This document shows positions 27,634-37,317 of a stretch of DNA of 64,000 nucleotides, one piece after another. The notes under the pieces were generated by a model. That model was not told the DNA's origin. It saw only the letters and a list, made by a program, of their open reading frames with translations, and ran no database searches. The first letter of the stretch is position 1. Every line of letters starts with the position of its first letter. The translations under genes were made by a program, and so were the position numbers. This stretch comes from Paenibacillus sp. JNUCC32 (GTDB lineage: Bacteria; Bacillota; Bacilli; Paenibacillales; Paenibacillaceae), in contig NZ_CP062260.1 of NCBI RefSeq assembly GCF_014863545.1, positions 6,811,001 to 6,875,000 of the forward strand. The letters run 5' to 3'.

Positions 27634-28407
27634 TTGTCGGAGCAAGTGAAAGATATGGCGCTTGTGGAGCATTTGGGCGAGCTTCGCAAACGAATTATAA
27701 TCGTGCTCGTGGTATTCGTAGCAGGACTGGTCGGGGGGCTTTTCGTTGCGGACCCGATCTATCATTATTTGACGGCGGCCGAAGAAGCCAAGAACTTTGA
27801 GCTGCATGCCTTCTCTTTTTGGGATGGCATCGGAATCTACATGAAAATCGCCGCCATTTTCTCGCTCGTCATTTCCGTTCCGCTGATCTTCTATCAGCTC
27901 TGGGCGTTCGTTAAGCCGGGGCTGCGCAAAGAAGAACAGAAAGCGGCCATACGTTACGTGCCGTATGCGTTTGTTCTGTTCATCGTCGGGATCACGTTTG
28001 GTTATTACATCGTATTTCCGATGACGCTGTCGTTTACCACGGCGATCACGCAGGGCATGGGGCTTCAGGAAACCTACGGCATTACCAATTACTTGAATTT
28101 TATGTTCAATCTCGTATTGCCGCTGGCCTTGCTGTTTGAGCTTCCGCTTGTGGTGATGTTCTTGACGAGAATTCGCATTCTGAATCCGCTGCGGCTTCGC
28201 AAGATGCGCAAGGTCGCGTATTTCGCGCTGGTCTTTATCGCGGTCGTCATCACGCCGCCGGACTTTATATCGGATTTCCTGGTCACGATTCCGCTGCTGC
28301 TTCTATATGAATTCAGCGTGTTTCTGTCTTCCGTGATCTATCGCAAGCAATTAGAGGCGGACATGGAACGGGACAGCCGCTACGTAAGGGCAGACGAAGA
28401 GGACTGA
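27634..28407 (+). CDS. tatC: Twin-arginine translocase subunit TatC
   Basis: 257 residues from the TTG at 27634, placed 6 bases after AGGGTGGTGG; a GTG at 27622 inside that site is the alternative. Starts with the family motif MALVEHLGELRKR and has six membrane segments, with the signature FYQLWAFVKPGLRKEE. TatC recognises twin-arginine signal peptides. Confidence 0.94.
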   Translation: MSEQVKDMALVEHLGELRKRIIIVLVVFVAGLVGGLFVADPIYHYLTAAEEAKNFELHAFSFWDGIGIYMKIAAIFSLVISVPLIFYQLWAFVKPGLRKEEQKAAIRYVPYAFVLFIVGITFGYYIVFPMTLSFTTAITQGMGLQETYGITNYLNFMFNLVLPLALLFELPLVVMFLTRIRILNPLRLRKMRKVAYFALVFIAVVITPPDFISDFLVTIPLLLLYEFSVFLSSVIYRKQLEADMERDSRYVRADEED

Positions 28408-28449
28408 CCGTATTGTTTTTTGCAAAACAAGAGATCCTTTAAGAATAAA

Positions 28450-28501
28450 AACAACCCGCAAACTTCACTCCTCGGGAGTATGGTTTGCGGGTTGTTTTTT
28501 G
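28450..28501. terminator. Terminator after tatC
   Basis: AACAACCCGCAAAC pairs perfectly with GTTTGCGGGTTGTT and is followed by TTTT; a second small stem (ACTCCTCGGGAGT) sits in the loop. Confidence 0.9.
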
Positions 28502-28579
28502 TCCAATGAATGATGGATTAGAAATTAGTGTTCATCATTGCCTCAGTCTTCTTTATGGGAATCATGTCATGGCGGCGTC

Positions 28580-29407
28580 CTAACCTTCATCTTGCGCATA
28601 TCTCGCCAGAGCCAGCGCTGCGGTTTCTTGCATTCGGGCCTGCAGCGTGCTTCCTTCCACGACTTTCACCCTCAGGCCGAGAAAGCGAATGCGCGAGAGC
28701 AGAAATTCGCACTCATCCTCCAAATAGCAGACCTGAATGCGGTAGGTATCGGAAGCTTCATCATAATGCACCGTTTTGTCAAAGCAGGAAAAGGCGTAAA
28801 GGATCCGCGACAATTCCCCGTTGTACCGCCGGTGGATTTCAATGATCGCTTGCTTTTTCTGTTTTTCCATCAGCTTTTGCAGCCGTTCCTTTATGCGATC
28901 GATCCGGAAGGAGGGGAGCGAAGTCCCTTGTATATATAAAATATGATCGAGTTTCGTGTACATGAGTCCTCTTCGGCTTTTGCTGTACCAGATCAGCATC
29001 CATTCCCGTTTGATCATGGAGTACTCCAGTTTGTAAGGGAAACCGGACTGATTGCTGCGCGCTTCTCCATGCTTCGTGCGGTAGCTTAGGCGAAAGCCCT
29101 GATCCTGCATGATCATTCTGCGCAAGGTTCGAAGATGCGGATGGTAAACGCTTCGTTCCTGTCCCTTGGCTTTCTCCAGAATGATCCCTTTCATCTCGGC
29201 ACCGCTATGCTCCATGTGGAGGAGCTCCTTGAGCCGGTCCAAGGTGCCGGGCGTAAAGGCGTTTGCCGCCTCGGGGTGCACCAGCATCATTTTCAGCCAT
29301 CCCCGTTCCTGAGCGGTAATGGCAATCGAGTCGGTTTCCTCAAGCCTTGTTATGATCTGGTAGTTAAATATCTTCTCGAATGGATTCTGGCTCATAATAA
29401 GCGGCAA
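28580..29407 (-). CDS. WYL-domain regulatory protein
   Basis: 275 residues. A WYL-type beta-rich domain is recognisable at about 110-180 (FPYKLEYSMIKREWMLIWYS, then a short loop), with a later WCX-like C-terminal part. A clear helix-turn-helix is not visible at the N-terminus, so it may rely on its partner for DNA binding. It overlaps the upstream WYL gene by 44 bases and is surely co-expressed. WYL proteins sense ligands such as nucleic acid or nucleotides; the signal here is unknown. Confidence 0.75.
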   Translation of the reverse strand: MPLIMSQNPFEKIFNYQIITRLEETDSIAITAQERGWLKMMLVHPEAANAFTPGTLDRLKELLHMEHSGAEMKGIILEKAKGQERSVYHPHLRTLRRMIMQDQGFRLSYRTKHGEARSNQSGFPYKLEYSMIKREWMLIWYSKSRRGLMYTKLDHILYIQGTSLPSFRIDRIKERLQKLMEKQKKQAIIEIHRRYNGELSRILYAFSCFDKTVHYDEASDTYRIQVCYLEDECEFLLSRIRFLGLRVKVVEGSTLQARMQETAALALARYAQDEG

Positions 29408-30695
29408 TCTCCTTCCATTCCTTAATGAACTCCTGCCGAAGGGAGCGTGGCTGGAGCACCTCGCAGCTGGAGCCGAAGCTGCGGAGCCAAGGCTTAATTT
29501 CGCTGGTGCCGTTCACTTCAATTTCGTATAAGAACGAGCTCTCGGATTCCATGGTAACGGTCCCCCATTGCCCTTGCGCCTTGACCCGGTTCAGCACGAA
29601 ATTCACTTTGCCGCCCTCCGGGTTAAAGAATCTGGCCACGACCTTGGTGGGATTACGGGTATCGGTAACCCAGCTGTGCTCGAATTCGGCCAGCGTTTCC
29701 ATGAGTCGCTGTTGGAATATTTCTTCTTCAACCACTTCGCCTTCTTCGATTTGAGTCAATCCTTCCATGCGAAACTTCATGAGGCCCTGTCTGCCGTTAT
29801 GACCGATCAGGTACCAACGGCCGTATTGATGGTCATAGATCACGCGCAGCGGAAGCACCGTTTCCCGAAGCCCTTTGGATTCCCTATGGAACAGCGGATT
29901 CGTGTTTCGGGAAGCATAGCGTGAAGAGCTTTTTGGCGATAAATACAGGAAACAAAGCCTCGCCCTTTTGGTGATCGCCTGAAAAATGGTGTGCAGATGT
30001 GCCTCATCCAATATGCGTGAATGGTAATGATACTTATAAATATAGGCCGGGTCCGAGTGTGCGGCGATGTCACGATTACGCAGGGCCCTCTTTAAATTGT
30101 CTCGAAGCATATACCCCTGAACAGAGGGGAGCTGCGTGTTCGACATGACGTCCACATAATCGTAGAGATCAAGAAGCTCGTCATCCGACAACGAATCGAT
30201 GAGGTCACGGGCGCCCCTGTAACGGTACGGCCGTTCTGCGCCTGTCCTCACGATGACTCCGACTTCTTCCAGGTATTTGAGATCCCCGCGTATCGTCTTC
30301 TCATCGGGCAGTGTTTCTCCGTCCGGGAATTGATCGCCGCAGCGTTCGATGAGTTCCTTCGCGGTTAACTGCTGATGCTGCAGCTGGGTGAGGATCATGG
30401 ATAGCCTCAAGCTTTCCGATGCTTTGAGCGATTTGCCGCGGAACAGCAGCAGCAGGAGCGGATCAGCGGTTTCATAGTATGAATAGCGCAGACCTTCGGA
30501 GAGGGTAAGACTTTGTTCTTCGGCGAGCTGCGGCTGAAGCGATTCAATTTTATTTTTTAAATTTCGGAGCGTTTTGTCATAGGTATGTACTGAAATGCCA
30601 AGGCGATCAGCCAGTTGTTGCCGGTTGTATGCGCCGCCGGCCAGCGCCAGAATACGAAGAAATTGGATTTCTTTATCGAAGCTTTCCCGAGCCAT
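29364..30695 (-). CDS. HTH-WYL transcriptional regulator
   Basis: 443 residues from the ATG at 30695, supported by GAAGGAGGG upstream. N-terminal helix-turn-helix (RQQLADRLGISVHTYDKTLR, residues about 22-42), a linker winged-helix segment, then a WYL domain at about 260-330 ending in YDHQYGRWYLIGHN and a WCX tail. Together with the overlapping second WYL gene it faces the nucleotidyltransferase gene at 30900, suggesting that it controls that gene or itself. Confidence 0.85.
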   Translation of the reverse strand: MARESFDKEIQFLRILALAGGAYNRQQLADRLGISVHTYDKTLRNLKNKIESLQPQLAEEQSLTLSEGLRYSYYETADPLLLLLFRGKSLKASESLRLSMILTQLQHQQLTAKELIERCGDQFPDGETLPDEKTIRGDLKYLEEVGVIVRTGAERPYRYRGARDLIDSLSDDELLDLYDYVDVMSNTQLPSVQGYMLRDNLKRALRNRDIAAHSDPAYIYKYHYHSRILDEAHLHTIFQAITKRARLCFLYLSPKSSSRYASRNTNPLFHRESKGLRETVLPLRVIYDHQYGRWYLIGHNGRQGLMKFRMEGLTQIEEGEVVEEEIFQQRLMETLAEFEHSWVTDTRNPTKVVARFFNPEGGKVNFVLNRVKAQGQWGTVTMESESSFLYEIEVNGTSEIKPWLRSFGSSCEVLQPRSLRQEFIKEWKEIAAYYEPESIREDI

Positions 30696-30899
30696 GGCGC
30701 CCTCCTTCAAATCATATATTAGATTGTACGCGATCCAGTCTGTAACTATTGTAGCAAGGATAGGGAACCGCATAAAGGAAGGATATTGTAATATCAATTT
30801 GTTATCGCCATACTTTTGCCCTGTTGAAATAGGAACGCATGGAAGACAATAAGGATATCGGAAATTTACACGGCAACTACAGAAGGAGAGATTCCGGAT

Positions 30900-31709
30900 A
30901 TGAATATAACGCAGGAAATGAAATCGACGATTCAACAAGAACTTGAGCGGATTGAGCGGGAGGAAGGGGTCCTAATCCTGTATGCCTGCGAATCAGGCAG
31001 CAGGGCCTGGGGTTTCCCGTCGACGGACAGCGATTACGACGTAAGGTTTATCTATATCAGACCCGTGGAGTGGTATTTATCGATCTTCGACAAGCGGGAT
31101 GTGATTGAACGGCCAATCAACGACAGGCTGGATATGAGCGGTTGGGATTTGAAAAAAGCATTGGGGCTTTTTCGCAAGTCGAATCCGCCCCTGCTTGAAT
31201 GGCTGGAGTCCCCCATCAAGTATAAGGAGACGCTCGGCATCGCCCAGCAAATCCGAAGCATATCTCCGCTTGCCTTCTCGCCTAAATCTTGCATGCACCA
31301 CTACCTGAACATGGCCAAAGGCAATTACCGGATGTATTTGCAAGGGGGAGACGTTAAGATCAAAAAATATTTCTATGTACTGCGTCCGATCCTGGCATGC
31401 GACTGGATTCAAACCTACAACGAGATGCCTCCCATGGAATTCGAGCTGCTGACGGATCGCCTATTAGATCAGGGAAGTGCGTTGAAACAGGAGATTGATC
31501 AATTGCTTCTTCGCAAACGTTCGGGTGAAGAGATGAATATTGAACCGAAGCTTCCTATCATTAACGCATTCATTGAAGAGAAATTGAACGATTATGAGCA
31601 GCTGGCCAAGAATCAGAAACATCAAGACATGGATCTGGATCAAATGCTGGATGATTTGTTTCGGAACGCGCTGGTTGAAGCATGGGGAACCGGCGGACGG
31701 CAGTTATAG
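30900..31709 (+). CDS. Nucleotidyltransferase-domain protein (RlaP/YcgL-like)
   Basis: 269 residues. Polymerase-beta-type nucleotidyltransferase motif GSRAWGFPSTDSDYDVRF near residue 32 (GS...DxD), followed by an alpha-helical region typical of COG3541 proteins such as B. subtilis YcgL and phage RlaP, which is linked to RNA ligase genes. No ligase lies next to it here. GGAGAG precedes the ATG. The substrate is unknown. Confidence 0.82.
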   Translation: MNITQEMKSTIQQELERIEREEGVLILYACESGSRAWGFPSTDSDYDVRFIYIRPVEWYLSIFDKRDVIERPINDRLDMSGWDLKKALGLFRKSNPPLLEWLESPIKYKETLGIAQQIRSISPLAFSPKSCMHHYLNMAKGNYRMYLQGGDVKIKKYFYVLRPILACDWIQTYNEMPPMEFELLTDRLLDQGSALKQEIDQLLLRKRSGEEMNIEPKLPIINAFIEEKLNDYEQLAKNQKHQDMDLDQMLDDLFRNALVEAWGTGGRQL

Positions 31710-31965
31710 GCCAATTTGGCAATTATTCAGCTCACATCAACGAATCCGCAGTTTTATGAAAGATGAAACCTTTCTGCGGAAGGGCATGCTTCGGGCTGTT
31801 TTGTTCTGCTGAATGATGACTAGATCTATGGTTCCATTCGTGTAGTGTTCCTAAAGCCTCAGGCATATTTTGGCTGGTCATGGATACAATGGTGAAGGGG
31901 GTTTAGGGACAACCTCTCCCTAAGTCCGGATTGCAAAAAAATGATCAAAAATTCATGCAAAGGAC
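31710..31965. other. Intergenic region before groESL
   Basis: No gene seen. A bulged hairpin (TCCGCA at 31745-31750 with TGCGGA at 31775-31780, enclosing GAAAG/CTTTC) may end the nucleotidyltransferase transcript; no good T-run follows. Confidence 0.35.
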
Positions 31966-31994
31966 TTGAAATTTTAAGACAACTTGAGTATCAT
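31966..31994 (+). promoter_or_regulatory. Sigma-A promoter of groESL
   Basis: TTGAAA at 31966-31971, 17-bp spacer, TATCAT at 31989-31994. The CIRCE element starts 11 bases downstream. Confidence 0.7.
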
Positions 31995-32005
31995 AAAATT
32001 GGTTG

Positions 32006-32032
32006 TTAGCACTGAGGGTTGTCGAGTGCTAA
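32006..32032. promoter_or_regulatory. CIRCE element (HrcA operator)
   Basis: TTAGCACTG-N9-GAGTGCTAA, one mismatch from the TTAGCACTC-N9-GAGTGCTAA consensus. It lies at the start of the groESL transcript and indicates HrcA heat-shock repression. Confidence 0.95.
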
Positions 32033-32086
32033 TACATAAAGCTTTGAAAAAAGCATCACAACATATTTAAAGGAGGCTATTTTTTC

Positions 32087-32368
32087 ATGATCAGACCTTT
32101 AGGTGAACGCGTATTGGTAGAACCGATCGAACAAGAAGAAACTACGGCATTCGGGATTGTACTTCCTGACTCTGCTAAAGAAAAGCCGCAAGAAGGTAAA
32201 GTTATTGCTGTAGGCAGCGGCTCCCTGAAAGACGGCGCACGTGTACCTTTGGAAGTTAAAGAAGGCGACCGCGTTATTTTCTCCAAATACGCTGGAACAG
32301 AAATCAAATACGAAGGTAAAGAATATTTGATTATGAAAGAAAGCGACATCCACGCGATCTTAGGCTAA
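32087..32368 (+). CDS. groES: Co-chaperonin GroES
   Basis: 93 residues: [13 protein letters not shown] start, mobile loop region [20 protein letters not shown], and [19 protein letters not shown] near the end. Forms the heptameric lid of GroEL. AAAGGAGG precedes the ATG. groEL follows after 61 bases. Confidence 0.98.
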   Translation: MIRPLGERVLVEPIEQEETTAFGIVLPDSAKEKPQEGKVIAVGSGSLKDGARVPLEVKEGDRVIFSKYAGTEIKYEGKEYLIMKESDIHAILG

Positions 32369-32405
32369 TGAAAGCCTGAATATATCCTGTTTTACCATTC
32401 CATAA

Positions 32406-34058
<1,653 letters not shown>

Positions 34059-34144
34059 AACGGGCTCTGATCCCTTGATTTATAAGGGCTTGTGAGTGTG
34101 GGGAAGGCCATTTCCCCACATATTCCCCACATAAGGTAACATGA

Positions 34145-34372
34145 TTAGAGGCTTCTCATGAGTTCACTGAACTTGTGGGAAGCTTCTTTTTTCATGGTCT
34201 TTGTTACGTGTGTATAGACATTACGAGTGGTGTCATCGTCCTTATGTCCAAGACGTTCCATAACGTATCCAAATATTTGGGAATAGCAATCCATGAGAAA
34301 TCTGTTCACATGTCTCAAGCTAAAATATAGTTCGTGAACAACGAAAAACGCAAGTGCGGAAGGATTAACCAA
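34145..34372 (-). pseudogene. Tyrosine recombinase (phage integrase), C-terminal remnant
   Basis: The last ~45 residues of a 75-residue reading frame match the end of tyrosine integrases: YVMERLGHKDDDTTRNVYTHV, which in shorter parts shows ERLGH (catalytic H region) and the nucleophile Tyr in VYTHV. The N-terminal catalytic Arg box and the arm- and core-binding domains are missing, and residues before YVMERL look scrambled. It is not expected to be active. Confidence 0.7.
34150..34193 (+). terminator. Terminator downstream of groEL, inside the island
   Basis: GGCTTCTCATGAGTT pairs imperfectly with AACTTGTGGGAAGCTT, followed by CTTTTTT. It overlaps the 3' end of the integrase remnant on the other strand. 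The sequence closely resembles the terminator after uppP at 42003-42046. Confidence 0.5.
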
Positions 34373-34375
34373 GTC

Positions 34376-34507
34376 GTGGAAATAAAGAAAAATAATTTGG
34401 GACTTATCTTCGCGGGACTGATGCTGGGCTTGTTTATTGCGTCCGTCGACAATACCTGGTACATGCCTGTATTACTCTTGCTATCGTACAATCAGACAGA
34501 CGGATAG
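34376..34507 (+). pseudogene. MFS transporter (DHA2-like), N-terminal fragment
   Basis: A 43-codon frame starting GTG with GGAAGGA upstream. It begins like a 14-helix drug exporter: LGLIFAGLMLGLFIASVDNT is the first helix with the family D motif. After about 25 residues the similarity stops and the frame ends at 34507. Most of the gene is deleted. Confidence 0.5.
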
Positions 34508-34531
34508 CATTGAAAAAAAAGGAGAATGAAA

Positions 34532-35077
34532 ATGAGAAAAGTAGTTGTATCTGAGTTTGTATCGCTGGATGGCGTCATGGAGAATCCGCAGTGGACGATC
34601 CAATTCCGTAGTGAGGAAACAAAGCAATTCAAGTTCGATGAACTGAAAGCAAGCGACGCTCTTCTGCTTGGACGCGAAACGTATGTTAATTTTGCAGCGG
34701 CTTGGCCTAATTTGATCGAGCAGGAAGGGGAATATGGCCGGATGATGAACGGTTACCCCAAGCACGTGATTTCAACAACCCTGGAAAAAGTGGAATGGAA
34801 CAATTCTTCGCTGATCAAGGGCAATATCACGGAGGAAATATCCAAGCTGAAGCAGCAGCCTGGTAAGGATATCTTGGTATTTGGCAGCTGCGCGCTCGTT
34901 CAAACGCTGATGCAGCTTGACCTCATCGACGAATATCGGCTCATGGTTTTCCCAGTTGTGCTTGGAAACGGAAAACGTCTCTTTGGAGAAGGGATCGATA
35001 AGAAAGTGCTGAAACTGGCGGAAACAAAGACATTCGGTTCAGGTGTCGTTGTTCTGACTTATCTTCCGGCAAGATAA
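34532..35077 (+). CDS. Dihydrofolate reductase family protein (RibD C-terminal-like)
   Basis: 181 residues from the ATG at 34532 (AAGGAG, 7-base spacing); an ATG two codons upstream is too close to the site. Starts VVVSEFVSLDGVMENP, then ALLLGRETYVNFAAAWP, GSCALVQTLMQLDLIDEYRL and FPVVLGNGKRLF, the pattern of YyaP/YwjB-type reductases. Likely an NADPH-dependent reductase of unknown substrate. It is the only intact gene in the island and may be its cargo. Confidence 0.85.
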   Translation: MRKVVVSEFVSLDGVMENPQWTIQFRSEETKQFKFDELKASDALLLGRETYVNFAAAWPNLIEQEGEYGRMMNGYPKHVISTTLEKVEWNNSSLIKGNITEEISKLKQQPGKDILVFGSCALVQTLMQLDLIDEYRLMVFPVVLGNGKRLFGEGIDKKVLKLAETKTFGSGVVVLTYLPAR

Positions 35078-35199
35078 GATTGATCAGGAAAACAACTACG
35101 AGCTTGCGGGAAAACCGTCTTTCGGCAACATGGCGTGATGCTGACGGACTGAAAACTAATGACCAGTTACTGACTTGAACTGCGTAGGTCATGAAAACC

Positions 35200-35230
35200 G
35201 TCAGGGAAGTTTGCCCTGACTTTCCTTTTG
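35200..35230 (+). terminator. Terminator after the DHFR-family gene
   Basis: GTCAGGG pairs with CCCTGAC around AAGTTTG, followed by TTTCCTTTT. The 120 bases before it contain no gene that I can support. Confidence 0.75.
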
Positions 35231-35486
35231 AGTTTGGAGGATATCCGAAACGGCTGTTTTTTGTTCATCTAACGGGCATTTTAACAAAGGCAGCTTATAC
35301 AATCTCCCTATAGGAGATGATTCCGATGGTTGAGATAATTAAATGCCAGTAGCCTCACCCCACATCCCCCACACATTTCCCCACATAGTCATTTTTACTC
35401 GATAATATTCCATGGAATCAACAGACCAAAAACCTTGATACACCGGACTTTTTAACAATGTGGGAAATAGGAAACCGCCCAAAAGC

Positions 35487-35504
35487 ATGGGCGGCATGAT
35501 GTAA
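35487..35504 (+). repeat. Right attachment-like repeat
   Basis: ATGGGCGGCATGATGTAA, identical to the last 18 bases of groEL at 34041-34058. Downstream sequence ending in a terminator fits as the original groEL 3' flank. Confidence 0.75.
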
Positions 35505-35537
35505 GTCAGGCTTTAAAAACCTTAATACCGCTATTTA

Positions 35538-35566
35538 AAAGGATCCCGAGAGGGAGCCTTTTATTA
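35538..35566 (+). terminator. Likely ancestral groESL terminator
   Basis: AAAGGATCCC pairs with GGGAGCCTTT around GAGA, followed by TATT. Placed 34 bases after the right repeat, as expected if the island split it from groEL. Confidence 0.7.
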
Positions 35567-35604
35567 TAAAATCACGCGAACCTAAATATGTGTGGGGCTA
35601 CCCC

Positions 35605-35658
35605 CCTAGATAAAGGCGAGAATGACACGCTCGGCAGCATGAGGGCGTAACTCTTCTC
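35605..35658. repeat. Inverted repeat downstream of the His-rich gene
   Basis: AAGGCGAGAA and TTCTCGCCTT are exact reverse complements enclosing about 35 bases. Read on the minus strand it is followed by TTAT and may terminate the His-rich gene. Confidence 0.45.
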
Positions 35659-35683
35659 GCCTTATTGTTATCTTATTCTATGA

Positions 35684-35878
35684 TTAATCTTCGTCTCTCC
35701 TCATTTGGTAGTGGTGGTGAAAGTGGTGATGATGATGGTGGTGATGATGGATCATATGATGCCCTGACGGGTGGCTATATGGATGAAAATGTGGGTGATG
35801 GTCATGCTCATGGCCGTAATGATAAGGCTGTGGTTCCCTTTGTTGATTACCTTGAATGCTATGGCTTTGTTGATTCAT
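35684..35878 (-). CDS. Small histidine-rich protein
   Basis: 64 residues, about a third histidine, including a run of nine His broken only by a following F and then HHH, plus QQ- and HP-rich stretches. AAAGGGAG lies 9 bases before the ATG, which favours this strand over the longer overlapping reading frame. It probably binds nickel, zinc or copper, possibly as a spore-coat or metal-storage protein. No named family recognised. Confidence 0.55.
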   Translation of the reverse strand: MNQQSHSIQGNQQREPQPYHYGHEHDHHPHFHPYSHPSGHHMIHHHHHHHHHFHHHYQMRRDED

Positions 35879-36227
35879 TTTGGTCTTCTCCCTTTCATCA
35901 TGAGATAGTGCATATTATGTGTACGAATGAATAGTGACACTTGACCTAAATAAATTGGGCGATCCATATAAGTATTAAAATAATGAGCAATTAACAGAGC
36001 TTCACCACTCACTTTTTCTAACTTGATTCGATTAGCACCTTTCGGTAAAAAGGGGCGGAACTCCCGTCCCCGTTTTCAATTAAGTCCATTGTACATAAAA
36101 ACGAACTGATCAAATATTATCTCTCAAAGGTTAGGTTAGGGGGATCTGCCTCAATCCAAGAACATCTTTGCTTCATATGTATATATCACTCCACTCTTGA
36201 CAGGCTCTGAGGCTCTCCTCTTCGTGA
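35879..36227. other. Intergenic region with one minus-strand hairpin
   Basis: No supportable gene. At 36045-36075 the minus strand reads GGGGACGG / CCGCCCC followed by TTTTTA, a terminator whose source transcript I cannot identify. Confidence 0.3.
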
Positions 36228-36257
36228 TTTACAAATATATGCCAACTTGCCTATACT
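36228..36257 (+). promoter_or_regulatory. Promoter candidate for the NucA/NucB-type gene
   Basis: TTTACA at 36228-36233, 18-bp spacer, TATACT at 36252-36257. About 80 bases of leader follow. Confidence 0.45.
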
Positions 36258-36288
36258 AAAAAAGTAAACTGAAGGCATCGGTAAGAAA

Positions 36289-36322
36289 ATTCCTGCTGAC
36301 CTATGCTCGCAGGGATTTTTTT
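36289..36322 (+). terminator. Terminator-like hairpin inside the leader
   Basis: ATTCCTGC pairs with GCAGGGAT, followed by seven T. It lies after the promoter candidate and 24 bases before the start codon, so it could be an attenuator. Confidence 0.55.
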
Positions 36323-36345
36323 GTTTGAATGGGGGAGCAATTTGT

Positions 36346-36786
36346 ATGAAAAAGTTATTCTTGAAATTTGGAACAGTGGTCTTATCTTTGTTATTGGTTT
36401 GGTTGGTCCTTAATTATTTTCCGGAGTTAGATGACGGTGATGTATACCCACCAATACGGGGTACCGTTGTCGAATTAGAGTTTCCAGCGGATAAATATCC
36501 TGAGACGGCGGATCACATAAAAAAGGCCATTGAATCCGGCCATTCCGATGTTTGTACCATTGATCGAACAGGTGCAGAGGATAACAGGAGTTCTTCCCTA
36601 AAGGGAATCCCTACGAAAAAAGGGTATGATCGGGATGAGTGGCCGATGGCCATGTGTGCCGAAGGAGGAGACGGTGCAAGTGTCGAATACATAGATCCAT
36701 CTGACAATCGAGGAGCAGGCAGCTGGGTAGGTAACTATTTGGAGGGATACCCGGACGGTACCCAGGTACATTTCATTTTTAGATAG
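36346..36786 (+). CDS. NucA/NucB-type deoxyribonuclease, secreted or anchored
   Basis: 146 residues from the ATG at 36346 (GGGGGAG upstream). Residues 5-24 form a signal/anchor helix. The rest matches the DNase_NucA_NucB family: [38 protein letters not shown] and [11 protein letters not shown], with the acidic DRDEWP core intact. B. subtilis NucA acts in DNA uptake and NucB in biofilm DNA breakdown. Likely extracellular. Confidence 0.88.
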   Translation: MKKLFLKFGTVVLSLLLVWLVLNYFPELDDGDVYPPIRGTVVELEFPADKYPETADHIKKAIESGHSDVCTIDRTGAEDNRSSSLKGIPTKKGYDRDEWPMAMCAEGGDGASVEYIDPSDNRGAGSWVGNYLEGYPDGTQVHFIFR

Positions 36787-36789
36787 CAA

Positions 36790-36827
36790 AAAAGCCTACT
36801 AGCTAATGCCAGTAGGTTCTTTTTTTA
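36790..36827. terminator. Bidirectional terminator
   Basis: AAAAAAGCCTACT pairs with AGTAGGTTCTTTTTTT. Serves the nuclease gene and the convergent 76-residue gene, whose coding end overlaps it. Confidence 0.8.
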
Positions 36828-37029
36828 TGTTTAGCCGTATTAATCGACTCACATGCTTTACTTCATCTAATGGCACCCAGACTGGCCCATAAACACTCCG
36901 CATCTTTAAGCGATCTGTACAAGAATCCGGTATGCCTTGTAATACTTCGCCATTGGTAAGGTATACGGTTACGCTTTGCTTCTCTCGAATGGCTATTTTT
37001 AGTTCTTTATTCCACATCTGATTGATCAC
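36799..37029 (-). CDS. Small protein of unknown function (Sm-like beta barrel?)
   Basis: 76 residues, GTG start (ATG four codons later is an alternative; neither has a strong site). The core SVTVYLTNGEVLQGIPDS... then YGPVWVPLDEVKHVSRLI has the alternating strands of an Sm/YolD-like barrel. No named family recognised with confidence. It lies 24 bases behind a frameshifted small membrane gene, perhaps in one unit. Confidence 0.55.
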   Translation of the reverse strand: MINQMWNKELKIAIREKQSVTVYLTNGEVLQGIPDSCTDRLKMRSVYGPVWVPLDEVKHVSRLIRLNIKKEPTGIS

Positions 37030-37053
37030 GCACCCATGACAATAGTAATAATG

Positions 37054-37243
37054 TCAGTATATCAGAGGTAGGTAAAATTTACTACAATACATTGAACACG
37101 CGGCAGTTGCAATTTCCATTACGCCTAGAAATGTAGCTGCAAGACTAACAGCCCATACTATTAAGCCAACTAGGAATATCCTATACGTTTTAAAGCCTAA
37201 TTGTTTTTTCTACATAATTTTCTAACATAGCATATTGAAACAT
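37054..37243 (-). pseudogene. Small membrane protein gene broken by a one-base frameshift
   Basis: From the ATG at 37243 (GGGG five bases upstream) the frame reads MFQYAMLENYVEK, then hits a run of six A (T6 at 37204-37209 on the plus strand). Removing one A joins it to a second frame that starts QLGFKTYRIFLVGLIVWAVS and runs to the stop at 37054. The corrected product is 62 residues with one clear membrane helix and a Cys-rich tail. As written the first frame stops soon after. Could be a sequencing error, a real mutation or slippage. Confidence 0.55.
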
Positions 37244-37317
37244 GCTATCCCCATATACATTGTATCGAGCTACAATAAATGGTTGTCTTATTTCGTGTGC
37301 CGAAAGGTGGGGTAGGG

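Noticed and set aside
35665..35934. 89-residue plus-strand gene over the His-rich region
   Set aside because: It is the Asp/Gly-rich shadow of His codons; it lacks a good ribosome site, while the minus strand has AAAGGGAG at the right distance.
36115..36175. Very short minus-strand frame reading MKQRCSWIEADPPNLTFER
   Set aside because: About 19 codons, poor ribosome site and no context; cannot be distinguished from chance.
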